This document shows, one piece after another, positions 32,778 through 36,416 of a stretch of DNA of 36,416 nucleotides; the stretch's first letter is position 1, and the number at the start of each line of letters is the position of its first letter. The notes below the pieces were generated by a model that was given only the letters and a program-made list of their open reading frames with translations, made no database searches and was not told where the DNA came from. Both the position numbers and the translations under genes were made by a program. Origin of the DNA: CAYJLB01 sp964370845 (lineage in GTDB: Bacteria; Bacillota; Clostridia; Oscillospirales; Ruminococcaceae); assembly GCA_964370845.1 (NCBI GenBank), contig CAYJLB010000020.1, forward strand, positions 1 to 36,416, in the 5' to 3' direction.

Positions 32778-35102
32778 ATGACCAAAAGCAATGTTAAAAA
32801 AATATTTTCTATTGCAGGTAATGCAACCAAAATTATTGGAATTACACTTCTATGTATTTTCTTAGTGGTAGTAATTACAATTACAATAGTTGGAACTGCA
32901 TTAGTTGCATATGTTATGAATTATATGGAAGATGCTGAGCCTATTGACCTTGGTTCGGGGGCGCTTGGATTTACCACTTTCCTTTATGCGGATAGCGGTG
33001 ACCCTGAATCTCCTTATACTGAAATCGGAAGTTTAACAACGGGTGATAAACGTATTTGGGTGGATATTGACCAAATTCCTTCCCATGTACAAGATGCCTT
33101 TGTTTTCTCTGAAGATATTCGATTTTATAATCACAATGGTGTAGATTTCCAACGTACAATCGGTGCTTTTGCAAATATGTTTGTTCAAATTTACAGCGGT
33201 AATGACGGTGGTTCTTCTATTACTCAACAAACAATTAAACTTTCCACAGGTAATGATGAAGTTACTATCGAAAGAAAAATTGAAGAAATATTTACAGCTT
33301 TAAGTGTTGAGAAAAACTACACTAAAGACGATATTTTGGAAGATTATTTGAACAGAATTTACTTTTCAAATAACTGTTATGGAATTCAAGCAGCAGCTAA
33401 CTTTTACTTTGACAAAGATGTGTCACAACTTACTTTAGCTGAGGGAGCGTCCATTGCTGCAATGACAAAAAGCCCTTCTGCAAACAACCCTTTAGGACAA
33501 GACCCAGCACCAGAAAATAATAAGATACGACGTGAATATATCCTTGAAACAATGCACGAAGGTGGTGCAATTTCAACTACCGAATATGAAGAAGCTCTTG
33601 CAGAAGAATTAGTTTTCATCGGTTATAACAAAATTCTTGATGAAAATGAACAAGCAAGTTCTGCTTCCTCTTATTTCTATGATAGTGCTGTTGAACAAGC
33701 TATTGAAATAGTTATGGAAACTTATGATATGAACTATGAAGATGCTGAATTTTTACTAAAATCTGGCGGTTATAGCATTTATACAACTATGGATATTGAC
33801 ATTCAAGCTGAAATGGAAGCTAAATACGCTGACCAATCTACATTCACTTCCTATGAATTAGACAACCCACCACAAGCAAGTGGAATAATAATGGATTATA
33901 GCGGTAATATCTTGGGAATTGTAGGTGGAATTGGAACAAAAACTGAATCAAGAATTTTGAATAGAGCAAATGACTCTGCTAGACCTCCTGGTTCAACAAT
34001 TAAACCTATTGCCTCTTTTGGACCTGCGATTATGTACGATTTAATTCATTGGTCAACTATTTTCCCTGACGAACCAGTTGAAATTTATGATTATTCGACA
34101 GGACTAAGTGTTCTAAAGCACAGAAATTACAGTGGAGTTTGGACTTATAATGATTTCTTTACCAATGAACATCTGCGAAATTCATACAATACCGCGCCTA
34201 CTCAAATTGTCCACAATATGCTAACTGAAGAAGTATCTTTTGACTTCCTAGTAAATAATTTGAACTTTACAACTCTTACAAGAGAGCTTGATGCTTATGT
34301 TTCCCCTCTTTCAGTTGGATCTTTCTCCCGTGGTATGACTTTAAAAGAACTTACAGCTTCTTACCAAATTTTTGGTAATAGCGGAAAACTTTATGAGCCA
34401 ACTTATATTAAGAGAATTACTGACGCTGACGGAAAAATCATTTATGAACATCAATATGTCTATGAACAAGCAATGGATTCCCAATCAGCTTGGGTAATGA
34501 ATAGACTTATGAAAGAAGTTACAACGATGGGTACTGGTACTTCTGCTTCAAGCGGTTTATCAGTTGAAGTTGTTGGTAAAACAGGTACTTCCGACAACGA
34601 GCAAGATATTTTATTTGTAGGCTGTACGCCTGAATACGTTTCGGGAATTTGGTACGGTTATGATGAGGGAAATGTTTCAACTGTAGGCCTTTACTACGGT
34701 TCATCATTAGTTTGGAACAATGTTTTTAGAGATATTGTAAACGAATCATCTGTTACAACTTTCACTCCTGACCCTAGTGTAGTTATGAAAGAATATTGTA
34801 CTGAAACAGGACTACTTGCTTCACCTTATTGTACTTCTACATCTTTTGGATATTATAAAACTTCAAATATTCCTTATATGTGTTCAGAAGAAGAACATCG
34901 CCACGAAGATGAAGAAGATGAAAACGAAGATGGCGAAGATGGCGAAACTGACGAGAATGATGATGAAGATGGTGAAGCTCAACCTGAAATACCTGAGCAA
35001 TCTCTAGATTTTGGCGATGATAGTTCAGAAGAAGAAACTACTACAGCACAAGATACTGAAACATCGGAAGAAACCACTGCTACCCCCGATATAATCGGAT
35101 AA
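32778..35102 (+). CDS. Class A penicillin-binding protein (transglycosylase/transpeptidase) with acidic tail
   Basis: Class A PBPs polymerise lipid II and cross-link peptidoglycan outside the membrane. The 774-residue protein has one membrane helix (about 18-48), a GT51 domain with catalytic E112 in FSEDIRFYNHNGVDF and GGSSITQQTIK (144-154), and a transpeptidase domain with S406-T-I-K409, S469-Y-N471 and K601-T-G603-T. These are all intact. The last roughly 72 residues (from 703) are a low-complexity tail rich in Asp and Glu, then Thr and Glu, with no known domain. The ATG follows GAAAGGA. It is transcribed from its own promoter and ends in a hairpin before the methyltransferase. Confidence 0.95.
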   Translation: MTKSNVKKIFSIAGNATKIIGITLLCIFLVVVITITIVGTALVAYVMNYMEDAEPIDLGSGALGFTTFLYADSGDPESPYTEIGSLTTGDKRIWVDIDQIPSHVQDAFVFSEDIRFYNHNGVDFQRTIGAFANMFVQIYSGNDGGSSITQQTIKLSTGNDEVTIERKIEEIFTALSVEKNYTKDDILEDYLNRIYFSNNCYGIQAAANFYFDKDVSQLTLAEGASIAAMTKSPSANNPLGQDPAPENNKIRREYILETMHEGGAISTTEYEEALAEELVFIGYNKILDENEQASSASSYFYDSAVEQAIEIVMETYDMNYEDAEFLLKSGGYSIYTTMDIDIQAEMEAKYADQSTFTSYELDNPPQASGIIMDYSGNILGIVGGIGTKTESRILNRANDSARPPGSTIKPIASFGPAIMYDLIHWSTIFPDEPVEIYDYSTGLSVLKHRNYSGVWTYNDFFTNEHLRNSYNTAPTQIVHNMLTEEVSFDFLVNNLNFTTLTRELDAYVSPLSVGSFSRGMTLKELTASYQIFGNSGKLYEPTYIKRITDADGKIIYEHQYVYEQAMDSQSAWVMNRLMKEVTTMGTGTSASSGLSVEVVGKTGTSDNEQDILFVGCTPEYVSGIWYGYDEGNVSTVGLYYGSSLVWNNVFRDIVNESSVTTFTPDPSVVMKEYCTETGLLASPYCTSTSFGYYKTSNIPYMCSEEEHRHEDEEDENEDGEDGETDENDDEDGEAQPEIPEQSLDFGDDSSEEETTTAQDTETSEETTATPDIIG

Positions 35103-35134
35103 AAAGATTAACAACCACCAATAAATACGACTAT

Positions 35135-35177
35135 GAATACTTTTTGGGTAATTTTTGCTCAAAAAGTATTCTTTGAA
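35135..35177 (+). terminator. Terminator-like hairpin between the PBP and methyltransferase genes
   Basis: GAATACTTTTTG (35135-35146) and CAAAAAGTATTC (35160-35171) form a perfect 12-bp stem with a 13-nt loop, followed by TTTGAATT. The T-tract is short, so termination may be partial and the downstream gene might be read through. Confidence 0.55.
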
Positions 35178-35201
35178 TTATAATAAAAAGGATTGATTAA
35201 A

Positions 35202-36317
35202 CTGGATAAAATTAGATTTACAGCCCCTTGTCACTTTGGACTTGAAAGTGTTTTAAGCTTCGAAGTTAAAAGAATTGGCGGAGAAAATGTCACTGTACAA
35301 GACGGAAAAGTTTCCTTTGACGGAGATTTTTACACTTTAGTAAAAGCAAATATGTACCTTTCTGTTGCTGAAAGAGTATTCATTAACCTTGGGGAATTTA
35401 AGGCTTTGTCCTTTGAAGATTTGTTTCAAGGAGTAAAAAATCTTCCCCTTGAAAATTATATTGGAAGTTTGAACGCCTTCCCTGTAAAAGGATATTCCAT
35501 AAATTCACAACTTCATAGTATTCCCGATTGTCAAGCTATTGTTAAAAAAGCGGCTGTTGAACGATTGAAGTCAGTTTATAATGTAAGCTGGTTCGATGAA
35601 ACTGAACCTACTGTGCAAATTAGCTTCGGAATTCACAAAGACATTGCGTCAATTTACCTTGATACTTCGGGTGTAGGGCTACATAAAAGAGGTTATCGTA
35701 GAAATTCAAACGATGCACCAATTAAGGAAACCCTTGCTGCTGGAATGGTGGATTTTGCACGAGTTCGAGGAAATAGTATAGTTTGCGACCCTTTCTGCGG
35801 GTCTGGAACAATTTTGATTGAGTCAGCATTTAAGGCATTAAACATTGCACCTGGACTTAGAAGAAAATTTGCTGCCGAACGTTGGGGAGTTATTCCAAAT
35901 GAAGTTTGGGCTGATGTGCGTGCAGAAGCTATGGCTAAAATTGACAAACAAGCTGCATTCCAAGCATTTGGTGCGGACATTGATGATGATTGCACATTTT
36001 TGACAGAAGAAAATGCAAGAAAGGCTGGTGTACGCAGTAAGTTTTCATTGATGACAGATGATATTAGAAATTATGATGTTCCTAAAAATGCGATTACAAT
36101 TTGCAATCCGCCTTATGGAGAACGTTTGCTTGAATTAAAGGAAGCTGAAAAATTATATCAATTAATGGGCGAAAAATTCAGACCAACTTCGGAAAATCCT
36201 TGTTACATCATCTCCCCTCACGAAGATTTTGAAAAGTTTTTTGGTAGAAAAGCCGACAAGCGAAGAAAGCTGTATAATGGTATGATTAAGTGTCAACTTT
36301 TTATGTACTTTAAATAA
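35202..36317 (+). CDS. THUMP-domain rRNA methyltransferase of the RlmL/YpsC type, probable CTG start
   Basis: This class I SAM-dependent methyltransferase family modifies guanine N2 in 23S rRNA; the exact site here is inferred. The 372-residue protein has an N-terminal ferredoxin-like and THUMP region (to about 160), the HKRGYR linker, SAM motif D196-PFCGSGTILIES and catalytic N302-PPYGERL. No ATG lies near the start of homology. The TTG at 35193 directly abuts the AAAAGGA site (0-nt gap), whereas CTG at 35202 is nine nt away, matching the spacing of neighbouring genes. It gives MDKIRFTAPCHFGLE, close to the expected family start. Standard tools would choose the TTG. A terminator follows. Confidence 0.88.
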   Translation: MDKIRFTAPCHFGLESVLSFEVKRIGGENVTVQDGKVSFDGDFYTLVKANMYLSVAERVFINLGEFKALSFEDLFQGVKNLPLENYIGSLNAFPVKGYSINSQLHSIPDCQAIVKKAAVERLKSVYNVSWFDETEPTVQISFGIHKDIASIYLDTSGVGLHKRGYRRNSNDAPIKETLAAGMVDFARVRGNSIVCDPFCGSGTILIESAFKALNIAPGLRRKFAAERWGVIPNEVWADVRAEAMAKIDKQAAFQAFGADIDDDCTFLTEENARKAGVRSKFSLMTDDIRNYDVPKNAITICNPPYGERLLELKEAEKLYQLMGEKFRPTSENPCYIISPHEDFEKFFGRKADKRRKLYNGMIKCQLFMYFK

Positions 36318-36336
36318 AATTATATATAGAATTAGA

Positions 36337-36386
36337 AATGAACAGGTTGATTAATTAAATTTATTAACATCTTGTTCATTTTTTAT
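36337..36386 (+). terminator. Terminator after the methyltransferase
   Basis: AATGAACAGG (36337-36346) pairs with CTTGTTCATT (36371-36380), including one G-U pair, and TTTTTTATTAAA follows. It begins 19 nt past the stop codon. Nothing further is seen to the right edge. Confidence 0.8.
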
Positions 36387-36416
36387 TAAACTATTGCATT
36401 TTACCTTTAAATGTGT

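Overview
The window looks like a chromosomal segment of a low-GC, AT-rich member of the Bacillota, most likely class Clostridia. The evidence is a Gram-positive PolC-type replicative polymerase, a short HisG that needs HisZ, a radical-SAM/PDZ DUF512 protein, a single-chain PurL, the YceD-bL32 pair, strong AAAGGA/GGAGG ribosome sites, and near-consensus SigA promoters with 17-bp spacers. The family or genus cannot be fixed from sequence alone. There are no RNA genes, CRISPR arrays, transposase genes or phage genes.

Layout. All genes from 183 to 27020 are on the minus strand, and all from 27320 to 36317 are on the plus strand. Reading the minus strand in transcription order: an HPr/Crh-like gene with its own promoter and a long terminator; a DacF-like protein whose catalytic motifs are all altered; pgi; a small P-loop protein; yceD-rpmF with a perfect-consensus promoter and a terminator; a DUF512 radical SAM gene, der and gpsA; then a pyrH-frr-uppS-cdsA-dxr-rseP-ispG-polC cluster (nucleotide supply, ribosome recycling, isoprenoid, lipid and envelope synthesis, replication); then the histidine operon hisZ-hisG-hisD-(zinc ribbon gene)-hisC-hisB-hisH-hisF-hisI. 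On the plus strand: mtaB, purL, a class A penicillin-binding protein with a long acidic tail, and a THUMP-type rRNA methyltransferase that probably starts at CTG.

The housekeeping genes are ordinary. The most unusual content is a family of about 65-bp intergenic repeats. Each begins with a 6-bp stem, 3-nt loop, 6-bp stem hairpin. A short CCCAT-like linker and a second, longer-range stem follow. Copies lie just after the stop codons of pyrH, frr, hisI and purL, read in the same direction as the gene; pyrH and frr each have two copies downstream. A related three-hairpin array fills the hisH-hisF gap exactly where hisA normally sits. The hairpin stems differ between copies but stay paired, which points to a conserved structure. 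Two of these sites are bracketed by 18-bp or 27-bp direct repeats.

Other points of interest are the missing hisA, a terminator-like hairpin inside the his operon next to a four-CxxC protein, an HPr homologue without the phosphorylatable histidine but with the regulatory serine loop, and the probable DacF pseudoenzyme.
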